DNA from: Streptomyces sp. H27-C3
Lineage (GTDB): Bacteria > Actinomycetota > Actinomycetes > Streptomycetales > Streptomycetaceae
Assembly: GCF_030063415.1 (NCBI RefSeq)
Contig: NZ_JASITA010000004.1
Location: forward strand, 126,975-190,974
DNA: 64,000 bases
Reading direction: 5' to 3'
Every line of letters begins with the position of its first letter. Position 1 is the first letter of the stretch. The notes below the pieces were generated by a model. It worked only from the letters and a program-made list of their open reading frames with translations. It searched no databases and was not told the origin of the DNA. The position numbers were made by a program, and so were the translations under genes. Positions 45,237 to 55,997 of the stretch are shown piece after piece.

Positions 45237-45661
45237 GTCCCCAACTCCGTTCATGACCAACACATTTGACCTGTCCGCGGCATCCAGCGTCGACGCTCTC
45301 GGAAGCTGGGTCCGGCTGCCGGCTGTACGGCGTACGCCCCCGGCGACCGGGCGCGCGTCCCCGCCTGTCCAAGGAGGACATTAACGAAGAACGCGGGACC
45401 CCGAAGAGGGAGACCAGGAGAAAGACCAGGTTCGGGTGACGGAGCACAGCTTTCGACACTGAGTGCAAGGCTTTGGGCGCAGTCGGCTCGCCAGCACGTA
45501 CGAGAAAACGAACATACGCCCGTTCGCATGTGCGGCCGCATGTCCCGGCGGAAGTCCGGCCGCGAAAATAATGCGCGAGAGTCGCGTAATGAACGGCGGG
45601 CAGGCCCCTCTCCCCAGTACAGCCCGCACCAGGGTCTCGTACAGGAGAGGAAGGACACCCC
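45237..45661. other. 425-bp divergent region upstream of ssgG
   Basis: No gene recognised. It carries the promoters of the RDD gene (minus) and of ssgG (plus). The stretch at 45480-45560 has several short palindromes, among them GCGGCCGC within ATGTGCGGCCGCATGT. An AT-rich GCGAAAATAATGCGCGAG segment (45552-45569) is a plausible ssgG -10 region. Confidence 0.45.
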
Positions 45662-46138
45662 ATGAACACCGTGGTGGAACGCGAGCTGGAACTCAATCTG
45701 GTGCTGTCGCCCGAGCGCAGCATCCCCGTACCGGCCCGGCTGACCTACCGCACCGGCGATCCGTACGCCGTGCACGTCACCTTTCACATCAAGTCCGAAT
45801 CCCCCGTCTACTGGACCTTCGCCCGTGAGCTGCTCGTCGAGGGGATCTTCAGGCCGTGCGGGCACGGTGATGTGCGGATCTGGCCGACCAAGGTCGACTC
45901 GCGCAGCGTGATCTGCGTGGCGCTCAGCTCCCCCGACGGCGACGCCCTGCTCGAAGCGCCCGCGGTGGCCGTGTCCGCCTGGCTGGAGCGCACGCTGCGG
46001 ATGGTTCCGCCCGGCACCGAGTCCGAGCGGCTGGGCATCGACGCCGGACTCGCCGAGCTGCTCACCCCGACCCCCGCCGACGACCTGTGGCTGCGGGACC
46101 CCTGGCCGTCGGACGAGTCCCAGGACGGGGAGGGGTGA
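45662..46138 (+). CDS. ssgG: SsgA-like sporulation/cell-division regulator (SsgG-like)
   Basis: A 158-residue SALP protein found only in sporulating actinomycetes: ELELNLVLSPERSIPVPARLTYRTGDPYAVHVTFH, ARELLVEGIFRPCGHGDVRIWPTK and SWLERTLRMVPPGTES. SALPs direct septum placement and wall remodelling during sporulation. By gene order (FAD oxidase, TPR protein, hppD downstream) it matches SsgG of S. coelicolor, which controls septum site selection. The symbol rests partly on synteny. GGAGAGGAAGGA stands just upstream of the ATG. Confidence 0.85.
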   Translation: MNTVVERELELNLVLSPERSIPVPARLTYRTGDPYAVHVTFHIKSESPVYWTFARELLVEGIFRPCGHGDVRIWPTKVDSRSVICVALSSPDGDALLEAPAVAVSAWLERTLRMVPPGTESERLGIDAGLAELLTPTPADDLWLRDPWPSDESQDGEG

Positions 46139-46142
46139 GGGG

Positions 46143-47510
46143 TCAGAAGAGCTTGCCCGGGTTGAGGAGGCCCAGCGGGTCGAAGGCCGCCTTGACGGAG
46201 CGTTGCAGGTCAAGCCCCACCGGGCCGAGTTCGCGGGCCAGCCAGTCCTTCTTGAGTACGCCGACTCCGTGCTCGCCGGTGATCGTGCCACCCAGTTCCA
46301 GGCCGAGCGCCATGATCTCGTCGAAGGACTCGCGGGCGCGCCGCGACTCGTCGGCGTCGGCGTGGTCGAAGCAGACGACGGGGTGGGTGTTGCCGTCGCC
46401 CGCGTGGGCGCACACGCCGATGGTCAGGTCGTACTTCTCGGCGATGGCCGCGGTCCCCGCCATCATGGCGCCGAGCCTGGAGCGCGGCACACAGACGTCG
46501 TCGATCATCGTCGCGCTCTTGACCGCTTCGAGTGCCGTGAGCGACATCCGCCGGGCCTGGAGCAGCAGTTCGGACTCGGCGGCGCTCTCCGCGGGCACGA
46601 CCTCGGTGGCGCCTGCCGCCCGGCACAGCTTGGCCACGGCGGCCAGGTCCGCGGCCGGGTCCGGGGTGTCGAAGGCGGCGAGCAGGAGTGCCTCGGTGGA
46701 TTCCGGGAGGCCCATGTTGGCCATTTTGTTGACGGCGCGCAGGGTCGTGCGGTCCATGAGTTCGAGCAGGGACGGGCCGTGGCCGCGCGCCATGATCTCG
46801 CAGACCGCCTCGCAGGCGGCGGCAGCGGAGGGGAATTCGGCGGCGAGCGCGAGCTGCCTCGGCGGGGCGGGCTTGAGCGCCAGGACCGCCTTGACGACGA
46901 TGCCCAGGCTGCCCTCGGAACCGACGAACAAGCGGGTCAGGTCGTAGCCCGCGACGCCCTTGGCGGTGCGGCGACCGGTGGTCAGGAGGCGGCCGTCGGC
47001 GAGGACGACGTCCAGGCCCAGGACGTACTCGGCGGTGACGCCGTACTTCACGCAGCACAGGCCGCCCGACGCGGTGCCGATGTTCCCACCGATGGTGCAG
47101 GTCTCCCAGCTGGACGGGTCCGGCGGGTAGTACAGCCCCTGTTCGGCGACCGCGCGGGAGACGACGGCGTTGATGACGCCCGGCTCCACCACGGCGATCC
47201 GGTCCACCGGGCTGATCTCCAGGATGCGGTCCATCCGGACCAGCGACAGGACGATGCACCCCTCGGTGGCATTGGCGGCGCCGGACAGGCCGGTGCGGGC
47301 GCCCTGTGGGACCACTGGGACGCGCAGGGCCGTCGCCGTCCGCATGACGTGCTGGACCTGCTCGACGGTGCGGGGCAGGACGATCACGGCCGGGACGCCC
47401 GCGTCGCAGAAGCTCGCCATGTCGTGGGCGTACGAAGCCGTGATGTCCGGGTCGGTGATCAGGGCCTCGGCCGGGAGGCCCGCGCGCAGCTGCTCGAGAA
47501 GATCGTCCAT
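46143..47510 (-). CDS. FAD-linked glycolate/lactate-type oxidase (GlcD-like)
   Basis: A 455-residue VAO-family flavoprotein. FAD domain: PVVPQGARTGLSGAANATEGCIVLSL, GLYYPPDPSSWETCTIGGNIGTASGGLCCVKYG, LFVGSEGSLGIVVKAVL; the C-terminal substrate domain contains CAHAGDGNTHPVV and GTITGEHGVGVLKK. Converts a 2-hydroxy acid to a 2-oxo acid; exact substrate unknown. The ATG at 47510 is chosen. Convergent with ssgG, 4 bp apart. Confidence 0.9.
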   Translation of the reverse strand: MDDLLEQLRAGLPAEALITDPDITASYAHDMASFCDAGVPAVIVLPRTVEQVQHVMRTATALRVPVVPQGARTGLSGAANATEGCIVLSLVRMDRILEISPVDRIAVVEPGVINAVVSRAVAEQGLYYPPDPSSWETCTIGGNIGTASGGLCCVKYGVTAEYVLGLDVVLADGRLLTTGRRTAKGVAGYDLTRLFVGSEGSLGIVVKAVLALKPAPPRQLALAAEFPSAAAACEAVCEIMARGHGPSLLELMDRTTLRAVNKMANMGLPESTEALLLAAFDTPDPAADLAAVAKLCRAAGATEVVPAESAAESELLLQARRMSLTALEAVKSATMIDDVCVPRSRLGAMMAGTAAIAEKYDLTIGVCAHAGDGNTHPVVCFDHADADESRRARESFDEIMALGLELGGTITGEHGVGVLKKDWLARELGPVGLDLQRSVKAAFDPLGLLNPGKLF

Positions 47511-47607
47511 GGTCCCAGCCTGGCACTCGGGGCCATCGGTGTGAACCCGTCTGCGATCCACATCGCGGGTCCCGATGGGCTCTTCGTACTGGCGCACAGT
47601 GAGCGCC

Positions 47608-49149
47608 ATGGAGACGGATGCAGGGGCAGCGGAAGCGCAAGCGCCGCCGAAGGGCGCGGAGACGAAGCGGCGGACCGGGCTACGGCGGCCCGCGGTGGCC
47701 GTCCTCGCGGGCGCGGCGGTGCTCGTCGCGGGGGTGGCGGGGGCCCTCACGTTCGTGGCCGGAGGCGGCGCCGAGGGGCCACCGCCCACGCCGGGCCCGG
47801 TCGGTCGGGCCATGGCCGCGGTGGGCGCGGTGGGCGCCGGGGTGCCCGCGTCGGCCGGGGACCTGACCGCGCTGATCGGCGACCGTGAGAGGTGGCTGCG
47901 GAAGAATCCGGGCGACGACAGCTCCTGGGCGGTGCTCGGCTCCGCGTATCTGGAGCGGGGTCGCTCCCGGGCCGACTCGGCGGACTATCCGCGGGCGGAG
48001 CGCGCGCTGCGCCGCTCGCTGGCCGCGCGGCCCGGGGCGAGCGGGAATCTGGACGCGCTGGTGGGGCTCGCCGCGCTCGCCCAGGCGCGGGGCGACTACC
48101 GGGGCGCGAAGAAATGGGGCGAGACGGTACGGGCGAAGTCTCCCCGACGCTGGACCGCGTACCCCGTGCTGATCGACGCGTACGGCCGCCTCGGCGACCA
48201 GAAGGCGGCGACCGCGGCCGTCGAGAAGCTGCGGGGACTGCGGTCGGGTGCGCGGGTGCAGCAGCTCGCCGCGCAGGTGTACCGCGACCGGGGATGGCGG
48301 GAGGACGCGGCGGCGACCCTGTCCGACGCGACCGCGCGGGCCGGTGCTCCGGCCGAGCGGGTGGCCGGGCTGCACCGGCTGGGCGAGCTGGCGTGGGAGC
48401 GCGGCGAGCCGGAAGTGGCCCTGCGCTACTACGAGTCGGCGCTGCACACCGACCGCGGGCACGCGGGGGCGCGGGCGGGGCAGGCGCGGGCGCTGGCGGC
48501 GCTCGGGCGGCCGGGGGACGCGGAGCGGGAGTACCGGGCGGTGCTCGCTGCGGCGCCGGGGGCCGGGTACGCGCTGGAGTACGGGGAGTTGCTCGAATCG
48601 CTGGGCCGGGTCGCCGAGGCGCGGGAGCAGTACGTGCTGGTGCGGGCCCATGTCGCCCTGGAGCAGCGCCGTGGGGTCGGCCCCGACGAGCTGCTGCTCG
48701 GCCTCCTGGACGCGGATCACGGTGACCCGGAGGCGGCGGTGCGGCGGCTGTCGGCGGAGTGGAAGCGGCATCCCGGCGCGGAGGTCGCGGACGCGCTGGG
48801 GTGGGCGCTGCACCGGGACGGGGACGGGAAGACGGCCTTGAAGTGGGCGCGCAAGGCGACGGATCAGGGGGTGCGGAGCGCGCTGTACCTCTATCACCTG
48901 GGGGCGATCGAGCGGGGGCTCGGCGAGTACGGGGCGGCTCGGCGGCATCTGGAGGAGGCGTTGCGGGTCAACCCCGGGTTCTCGCCGCTGCTGGCCGCTC
49001 GGGCGCGGGAGGCGCTGAACGCGCTGGGAGAGCCGCCGTCGGGTGGGCCGCGGGATGTGTACGGGGACCGGGCTACGGGGGCGCGGCCGGTGCCGGGGGC
49101 TGTGGCGCGGAAGGTGCCGGGGGCTGCGAAGCCTGGGGGTGGGCGGTGA
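47608..49149 (+). CDS. membrane-anchored TPR protein
   Basis: A 513-residue protein with one membrane helix (AVAVLAGAAVLVAGVAGALTFVAG) near the N-terminus and about ten tetratricopeptide repeats (SWAVLGSAYLERGRS, YPVLIDAYGRLGDQKAA, LHRLGELAWERGEPEVALRYYESAL, YLYHLGAIERGLGEYGAARRHLEEAL). A protein-interaction scaffold, partner unknown. The ATG at 47608 precedes the basic/helix start; an upstream in-frame ATG at 47575 is less likely. Confidence 0.82.
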   Translation: METDAGAAEAQAPPKGAETKRRTGLRRPAVAVLAGAAVLVAGVAGALTFVAGGGAEGPPPTPGPVGRAMAAVGAVGAGVPASAGDLTALIGDRERWLRKNPGDDSSWAVLGSAYLERGRSRADSADYPRAERALRRSLAARPGASGNLDALVGLAALAQARGDYRGAKKWGETVRAKSPRRWTAYPVLIDAYGRLGDQKAATAAVEKLRGLRSGARVQQLAAQVYRDRGWREDAAATLSDATARAGAPAERVAGLHRLGELAWERGEPEVALRYYESALHTDRGHAGARAGQARALAALGRPGDAEREYRAVLAAAPGAGYALEYGELLESLGRVAEAREQYVLVRAHVALEQRRGVGPDELLLGLLDADHGDPEAAVRRLSAEWKRHPGAEVADALGWALHRDGDGKTALKWARKATDQGVRSALYLYHLGAIERGLGEYGAARRHLEEALRVNPGFSPLLAARAREALNALGEPPSGGPRDVYGDRATGARPVPGAVARKVPGAAKPGGGR

Positions 49150-49328
49150 CGGGGGCCGCCGCGCGGGGCTGTCCCCCACCCGCCCCTTCCCGTAACTGGG
49201 GCTCCGCCCCAGACCCCGGTCCTCGAACGCCGGACAGGCTGAGTGGATGGGTGGGAAGGACGGAGGGCGGCTTCACCTCCTGGCCCCAGGTCCTCGAACG
49301 CCGGACAGGCTGAGATGGGCGGGGTGGG
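49150..49328. repeat. dispersed Streptomyces intergenic palindrome (copy 2)
   Basis: Shares CCCCTTCCCG-AACTGGGG and CCCAGACCCCGG-TCCTCGAACGCCGGACAGGCTGA segments with the element at 28.7-29.0 kb. The 20-base GGTCCTCGAACGCCGGACAG part appears twice here (49218 and 49289). Non-coding. Confidence 0.65.
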
Positions 49329-50270
49329 TCAACCCCGCTCCTTGTAGTAGATCGAGTACCGCCTCGCCCCCACCGCGCCCGACGCCAGGCCCATGCACAG
49401 CCTCGGATTCGCCGTGCGTTGTACGGCCAGGCCCTCCGGTTCGCGGTAGTCGAGGGAGTGGCCCGCCTCCGTTCTCGTCCGCTGGACCTGGCGGCCGGTG
49501 CGGATGTCCGTGCAGGAGACGTGCGTGTTGCCGTGTTCCGAGGGCGGATTGCCGGGTCCGTACGCCGTACCCGCCAGCTGGTACAGGTAGTTGCCGTGCA
49601 GGGCGAAGCCCTGCAATTCGATGTTCGGGTCCGGGTGCGTGGCGGTCTGTGCGAAGTCGTGGAGCGGGGCCGTGAAGTCGCCCTCGACCGCGTCCGCCAG
49701 GGGGTACACGCGGTAGCGGAGCCTGCTGCCGATGCGGTGGCGTACCGCGAGCCTCTTGAACTCCATGTCCACAGAAGGCTGGTTGGCGGTGGAGCCCGCG
49801 ACCGGATAGCTGGTGGCCGCCGCCGTGCTTCTGCGGGTCTGGCCCTTGACGAAGGCGAAGCGCGATACGCCCCGGCCGAACGCGGCCGTCCCGCCCGCTC
49901 TGGCGTCCGCCTCGGTCCAGATCCAGGCCGAGCCCGGCGGTCCCGTCTCCACCCCGAAGCCGACCCCGTGCCCGAAGCCGAGGAGGTACATGTGGTTGAG
50001 CCAAGTGCCGGTGTAGTCGAGCTGGTTGAGACACAGGTCGCCGCGGCGGCGGCGCTCGTCCGCGGTGTACGCGCGGGGCTCACCCGCCAGTCTGATGCCG
50101 CCCTGCATCACCTGCGCGACGTACAGCCTCAGCCGTACGTCGTCGAAGGCGAAGGACTGCAGGACCGTCGTGTGTCGCAGCTGCTTCTTGAACTGCCAAC
50201 GGGTCGATCCCACCGCCAGGTTGATGCGCTCGTCGCTCGTCAGGTCCGTCGTGTTCGCCGTGTTCGCCAT
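49329..50270 (-). CDS. P68 RBP/TagC-like beta-propeller protein
   Basis: A 313-residue protein without signal peptide. The repeated beta-strand pattern with W/Y-x-x-x and Gly turns (SFAFDDVRLRLYVAQVMQGG, CLNQLDYTGTWLNHMYLLGFGHGVGFGVE, FALHGNYLYQLAGTAYG) matches the beta-propeller found in phage P68 receptor-binding proteins and Bacillus TagC, often labelled teichoic acid biosynthesis protein C or baseplate protein. The true function is unknown. The ATG at 50270 is the first suitable start. Confidence 0.6.
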   Translation of the reverse strand: MANTANTTDLTSDERINLAVGSTRWQFKKQLRHTTVLQSFAFDDVRLRLYVAQVMQGGIRLAGEPRAYTADERRRRGDLCLNQLDYTGTWLNHMYLLGFGHGVGFGVETGPPGSAWIWTEADARAGGTAAFGRGVSRFAFVKGQTRRSTAAATSYPVAGSTANQPSVDMEFKRLAVRHRIGSRLRYRVYPLADAVEGDFTAPLHDFAQTATHPDPNIELQGFALHGNYLYQLAGTAYGPGNPPSEHGNTHVSCTDIRTGRQVQRTRTEAGHSLDYREPEGLAVQRTANPRLCMGLASGAVGARRYSIYYKERG

Positions 50271-50357
50271 GTCTGTGGTTTACCCACGGATAAACGGGCG
50301 GGCGCGGCACCGCGGCCCCACGGGGCAGGTCCGTGGGGCCGCGGTGGAACGGCAACC

Positions 50358-51611
<1,254 letters not shown>

Positions 51612-51626
51612 TCAGGAGGCCGGTGC

Positions 51627-52106
51627 ATGCCCACCGAAGGAATCGACGAACTGGACGGCCGGCTGATCGTGCTGCTGGCGCGCGAGCCGAGGATCGGGAT
51701 GCTGGAGGCGTCCCGACGGCTCGGTGTGGCGCGCGGGACGGCGCAGGCCAGGATGGACCGTCTTCAGTCCAATGGAGTCATCCGCGGCTTCGGTCCGGAC
51801 GTCGATCCGGCGGCGCTCGGCTACCCGGTGACGGCCTTCGCGACGCTGGAGATCAAGCAGGGGCAGGGGGCCGACGTACGGGCACATCTGGGGGGTGTGC
51901 CGGAGGTCCTTGAGCTGCATACGACGACCGGGCACGGCGACATGCTGTGCCGGCTGGTGGCCAGGTCCAACGCGGATCTTCAACGGGTGATCGACCGGGT
52001 TGTAGGTTTTGATGGCATCGTGCGGGCTTCCACGGCGATCGTGATGGAGAATCCCGTTCCACTGCGGATCATTCCGCTGGTGGAGCAGGCGTCGGGCACC
52101 TCCTGA
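51627..52106 (+). CDS. Lrp/AsnC-family regulator
   Basis: A 159-residue regulator: N-terminal winged helix (GIDELDGRLIVLLAREPRIGMLEASRRLGVARGTAQARMDRLQSNGVI) and C-terminal RAM ligand-binding domain (PVTAFATLEIKQG, VLELHTTTGHGDMLCRLVARS, RASTAIVMEN). It is divergent from hppD and probably controls tyrosine catabolism in response to an aromatic amino acid. AGGAGG at 51615 precedes the ATG. Confidence 0.88.
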   Translation: MPTEGIDELDGRLIVLLAREPRIGMLEASRRLGVARGTAQARMDRLQSNGVIRGFGPDVDPAALGYPVTAFATLEIKQGQGADVRAHLGGVPEVLELHTTTGHGDMLCRLVARSNADLQRVIDRVVGFDGIVRASTAIVMENPVPLRIIPLVEQASGTS

Positions 52107-52150
52107 CGCCACGCGGGGCCCGCCGCGTCCCTCACCGAGGAGTGGGCCCG

Positions 52151-52798
52151 TTGAATTTCTGGGAATACCTCGGCAGTCGCCACCAGCAATTGCTGGCGGA
52201 CGCCTACCAGCACGCCAGCGCCGTCTTCCAGTGCATGGTCGTCGCCACACTGCTGGGCGTGCTGATCGGCGTGGTCACGTACCGCAGCGAGTGGGCGGGC
52301 AATCTCGCCACCACCGTCACCTCCACCATCCTCACGATCCCGTCCCTCGCGATGATCGGCCTGCTCATCCCGCTGGTCGGCCTCGGCGTCGCCCCCACCG
52401 TCATCTCGCTGGTGCTGTACGGGCTGCTGCCCATCGTGCGCAACGCGATCGTGGGGCTGCGCGGGGTGGACCCGACCCTCGTCGACGCGGCGAAGGGCAT
52501 CGGGATGTCCCGCACGGCCCGCATGTTCCGGATCGAACTGCCGCTGGCCTGGCCGCCGATCCTCACCGGCATCCGGGTCTCCACCCAGATGCTGATGGGC
52601 ATCGCCGCCATCGCCGCGTACGCCTCCGGGCCCGGCCTCGGCAATGAGATCTTCCGCGGCATCTCGTCCCTGGGCAGCAAGAACGCGATCAACCAGGTGC
52701 TCGCCGGCACCTTCGGCATCATCGTCCTGGCTCTGATCTTCGACGCCGTGTACGTCCTCATCGGACGCCTGACCATCCCGAGGGGGATCCGTGTCTGA
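52151..52798 (+). CDS. OpuC/ProW-type ABC permease 1
   Basis: A 215-residue permease with five to six helices and the binding-protein-dependent transport EAA-like loop DPTLVDAAKGIGMSRTARMFRIELPLAWPPI. First gene of a four-gene quaternary-ammonium osmolyte importer. The TTG at 52151 is preferred as start because GAGGAG lies 9 bases upstream; a GTG at 52142 would sit on the site itself. Confidence 0.86.
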   Translation: MNFWEYLGSRHQQLLADAYQHASAVFQCMVVATLLGVLIGVVTYRSEWAGNLATTVTSTILTIPSLAMIGLLIPLVGLGVAPTVISLVLYGLLPIVRNAIVGLRGVDPTLVDAAKGIGMSRTARMFRIELPLAWPPILTGIRVSTQMLMGIAAIAAYASGPGLGNEIFRGISSLGSKNAINQVLAGTFGIIVLALIFDAVYVLIGRLTIPRGIRV

Positions 52799-54035
52799 CA
52801 CCGCCGTCGGTGGCGCCGCCATCGAGCTGGAGAATCTGACGAAGCGCTATCCGGGAAGCCCGTATCCCGCGGTGGACAACGTCAGTCTGGAGATCAAGGC
52901 GGGCGAGATCGTGATCTTCGTCGGCCCGTCGGGCGGCGGCAAGACGACCCTGCTCAAGATGATCAACCGGCTGATCGAGCCGACGTCGGGGCGGATCAGG
53001 ATCGGCGGCGAGGACGTCACCGACATGGACCCCGTGAAGCTGCGCCGCAAGGTCGGATACGCGATCCAGTCCTCCGGCCTGTTCCCGCACATGACCGTCG
53101 CGCAGAACATCGCGCTCGTACCCAAGATGGTCGGCTGGCCGAAGACGAAGATCAAGGACCGGGTCGAGGAGATGCTCGACCTGGTGGGGCTCGACCCGGG
53201 CGAGTTCCGCGGGCGCTATCCCCGCCAGCTCTCCGGCGGACAGCAGCAGCGCGTCGGGGTCGCGCGGGCGCTGGCCGCGGACCCGCCCGTCCTGCTGATG
53301 GACGAGCCGTTCGGCGCCGTGGACCCGATCACCCGCGACCACCTCCAGGACGAGCTGATCCGTCTCCAGCACGAGCTGCACAAGACGATCGTCTTCGTCA
53401 CCCACGACTTCGACGAGGCCATCAAGCTGGGCGACCGCATCGCGGTGCTGCGCGACCGGTCGCACATCGCGCAGTTCGACACCCCCGAGGCGATCCTGAC
53501 CAACCCGGCGGACGACTTCGTGTCCGGGTTCGTGGGCGCGGGCGCCGCGCTGAAGCGGCTCAATCTGACCCGGGTACGGGACGTGGAGATCGCGGAGTTC
53601 CCGACGGTGACCGTCGACGACCCGCTCCAGGACATCTTCAACAAGCTGCGGGACGCGCAGACCAACGAGCTGCTGCTGCTCGACAAGCGGGGCCGCCCCT
53701 ACAAGTGGCTGCGTCGCGGGGATCTGATGCGCGCCAAGGGGTCGCTGGCGCGGGCGGGCACCCTGGTGCACGACACCGTGACCAGGGACGCGACGCTGCG
53801 CGACGCGCTGGAGGCGGTGCTGACCGACAACGCGGGCCGGGTCGCCGTCACCGGGCGGCGCGGCGAGTACACCGGCGTCGTGGACATGGCGACGCTGATG
53901 AACTCCGTGCAGGAAATGCTGGAGGCGGACCGGCTCGACGCGTCGGAGCACCAACACCAGCTGGAGGAGCAGCGCGCCCGCCAGACCCAGCTCGCCCAGG
54001 AGGGCGTGACCGGGGCCCAGGAGGACCCCGCATGA
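52791..54035 (+). CDS. OpuC/ProV-type ABC ATPase with CBS domains
   Basis: A 414-residue ATPase: Walker A GPSGGGKTT, Q-loop AIQSSGLFPHMTV, signature LSGGQQQR, Walker B VLLMDEPFGAVDP, H-loop VTHDFDEA. The C-terminal part (280-395) is a CBS pair (EFPTVTVDDPLQDIF, LLLLDKRGRPYKWL), typical of osmoregulated importers. The GTG at 52791 overlaps the permease stop by 8 bp; the stop overlaps the next start (ATGA). Confidence 0.9.
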   Translation: MSDTAVGGAAIELENLTKRYPGSPYPAVDNVSLEIKAGEIVIFVGPSGGGKTTLLKMINRLIEPTSGRIRIGGEDVTDMDPVKLRRKVGYAIQSSGLFPHMTVAQNIALVPKMVGWPKTKIKDRVEEMLDLVGLDPGEFRGRYPRQLSGGQQQRVGVARALAADPPVLLMDEPFGAVDPITRDHLQDELIRLQHELHKTIVFVTHDFDEAIKLGDRIAVLRDRSHIAQFDTPEAILTNPADDFVSGFVGAGAALKRLNLTRVRDVEIAEFPTVTVDDPLQDIFNKLRDAQTNELLLLDKRGRPYKWLRRGDLMRAKGSLARAGTLVHDTVTRDATLRDALEAVLTDNAGRVAVTGRRGEYTGVVDMATLMNSVQEMLEADRLDASEHQHQLEEQRARQTQLAQEGVTGAQEDPA

Positions 54036-54913
54036 GCCCGGCACGACGCGAGCGCGACGAGCGGCGCGAGAGGCCGGACCGGCCGCGCGGCGAGCACGAG
54101 GTGCAGGGCGTGACCTTCCGCGACGAGGGCGAGGTCGTGGAGGAACCGGCTGCCGCGACCGTCGAGTTGCTGCCGCGCCGGGTGAGCTGGCAGAAGATGG
54201 TGGTCCTGCCGGCCGTGCTCGCGGTGGTGCTGCTTGCGACCTGGCTCTGGTACAACGACGCGGATCTGGACTCGATCTCGCGCAACGCGCTGGGTGACGG
54301 CAATGTGTGGCTGCGCTTCAAGCAGCACGTCGAACTCACGGTGATCTCCACGTTCTTCGTGCTGATCATCGCGATCCCGCTGGGCATCGCGCTCACCCGC
54401 CCCGGCCTGCGCCGGGCGGCGCCGCTCGCGACCGCGCTGGCCAACATCGGGCAGGCGACCCCGGCGATCGGCCTGCTGGCGCTGCTGGTGATCTGGCTGG
54501 GTATCGGGATGAAGGCGGCGTTGATCGGCATCATCGCGTACGCCGTGCTGCCGGTGCTCTCCAACACCATCGCGGGCCTCAAGGCGAACGATCCGACGCT
54601 CCTGGAGGCCGCGCGCGGCATCGGGATGTCGACCGCGGGAGTGCTGGCGAAGGTCGAACTGCCGCTGGCCGTCCCGCTGATCCTCGCGGGTGTGCGGACG
54701 GCGCTGGTCCTGAACGTCGGCACGGCCACGCTCGCCACCTTCGGCGGCGGCGGCGGTCTCGGCGACCTGATCACCACCGGGATCACCAATCAGCGCATGC
54801 CGGTGCTGGTCCTCGGCTCCGTACTGACGGTGGCACTGGCGCTGTTCGTGGACTGGCTGGCGTCGATCGTGGAACTGCTGTTGCGGCCGCGCGGTCTGGA
54901 GGCAGGCGCATGA
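54032..54913 (+). CDS. OpuC/ProW-type ABC permease 2
   Basis: A 293-residue permease with a long charged N-terminal extension (RRERDERRERPDRPRGEHEV...) before the first helix (MVVLPAVLAVVLLATWLWY), and DPTLLEAARGIGMSTAGVLAKVELPLAVPL as EAA loop. Partner of the first permease. The ATG at 54032 overlaps the ATPase stop (ATGA), and the stop overlaps the lipoprotein start (ATGA). Confidence 0.88.
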   Translation: MSPARRERDERRERPDRPRGEHEVQGVTFRDEGEVVEEPAAATVELLPRRVSWQKMVVLPAVLAVVLLATWLWYNDADLDSISRNALGDGNVWLRFKQHVELTVISTFFVLIIAIPLGIALTRPGLRRAAPLATALANIGQATPAIGLLALLVIWLGIGMKAALIGIIAYAVLPVLSNTIAGLKANDPTLLEAARGIGMSTAGVLAKVELPLAVPLILAGVRTALVLNVGTATLATFGGGGGLGDLITTGITNQRMPVLVLGSVLTVALALFVDWLASIVELLLRPRGLEAGA

Positions 54914-55890
54914 GGCGTACGCGAGTGGGTTCGGCCGTGGTGGCCGTTCTGGGCGCCGGCGTGCTGATGGCCGGTTGCGGCCTGACGAGCGGCAGTCCGC
55001 TGGTCGACGACGTACAGCCGGGCACGATCGGCAAGGGTCTTCCGCTGAAGGGCGCCGATCTGACGGTGACGTCGAAGGAGTTCACCGAGCAGCTGGTCCT
55101 CGGGCAGATCCTGGGCCTGGCGTTCAAGGCGGCGGGCGCGAACGTCCTCGACCGGACCGGGATCCAGGGGTCCATCGGCGGGCGCGAGGCCGTCAGGAGC
55201 GGCGACGCGGATGTGATGTACGAGTACACGGGCACCGCCTGGATCACCTACCTCGGCAACGACAAGCCGATCGCCGATCCGCGGCAGCAGTGGGAGGCGG
55301 TGCGCGACGCGGACGCGAAGAACGGCATCACCTGGCTGCCGCCGGCCGAGCTGAACAACACGTACGCGCTGGCGATGAACCGGGCCAACGAGAAGAAGTA
55401 CGGGACGAAGACGCTCTCGGACGTGGCCGCGCTGTCGAAGAAGGACCCGTCGGCGGCGACGGTGTGCGTGGAGAGCGAGTTCGCTTCGCGCGACGACGGG
55501 CTCAACGGCATGAAGAAGGCGTACGGGATGAACATTCCGTCGTCCAGCGTCTCGAAGATGGACGGCGGAATCATCTACACCGAGGTGTCGAACGGCTCGT
55601 CCTGCACCTTCGGTGAGGTCTTCACCACCGACGGCCGCATCAAGGCGATGAACCTGTCGGTGATGGCCGACGACCGGCACTTCTTCCCGAACTACAACGT
55701 GGCACCCGAGATCAACACCAAGGCGCTGAAGAAGTACCCGGCGATGGCGGACGTCCTCGAACCGATCACCAAGAAGCTGAACAACACGATGGCGCGGGAG
55801 CTGAACGCCAAGGTGGACGTGGACGGCGAGGACCCGCACGCGGTGGCGAAGAACTGGATGGTGAAGGAGGGCTTCATCAAGGAGCGCTAG
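54910..55890 (+). CDS. glycine betaine/choline-type substrate-binding lipoprotein
   Basis: A 326-residue OpuAC/OsmX-like lipoprotein: signal peptide with lipobox LMAGC (Cys23), then VTSKEFTEQLVLGQILGLAFKAAG, GGREAVRSGDADVMYEYTGTAWITYLG, PAELNNTYALAMN, and a closing NTMARELNAKVDVDGEDPHAVAKNWM. Captures a quaternary ammonium compound (betaine, choline or carnitine). Coupled to permease 2. A stop at 55890 is followed by the ArsR operator. Confidence 0.88.
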   Translation: MRRTRVGSAVVAVLGAGVLMAGCGLTSGSPLVDDVQPGTIGKGLPLKGADLTVTSKEFTEQLVLGQILGLAFKAAGANVLDRTGIQGSIGGREAVRSGDADVMYEYTGTAWITYLGNDKPIADPRQQWEAVRDADAKNGITWLPPAELNNTYALAMNRANEKKYGTKTLSDVAALSKKDPSAATVCVESEFASRDDGLNGMKKAYGMNIPSSSVSKMDGGIIYTEVSNGSSCTFGEVFTTDGRIKAMNLSVMADDRHFFPNYNVAPEINTKALKKYPAMADVLEPITKKLNNTMARELNAKVDVDGEDPHAVAKNWMVKEGFIKER

Positions 55891-55936
55891 CGAACCCTCA
55901 CCGCTGACCCGCTTCACCGCACACAAAGAAATCGCC

Positions 55937-55980
55937 GCAAAGAACTCGTTGCAAAGAAGTGCTTGCAACGAGTTCTTTGC
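55937..55980 (+). promoter_or_regulatory. perfect 18-bp inverted repeat upstream of arsR remnant
   Basis: GCAAAGAACTCGTTGCAA (55937-55954) and TTGCAACGAGTTCTTTGC (55963-55980) are exact inverted copies, 8 bases apart. Each arm also contains a TTGCAA/GTTGCAA type half site. It lies 18 bp before the pseudogene's ATG and is probably the operator of the ArsR-family regulator. Confidence 0.75.
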
Positions 55981-55997
55981 AACTCCGGAGTGGGGGC

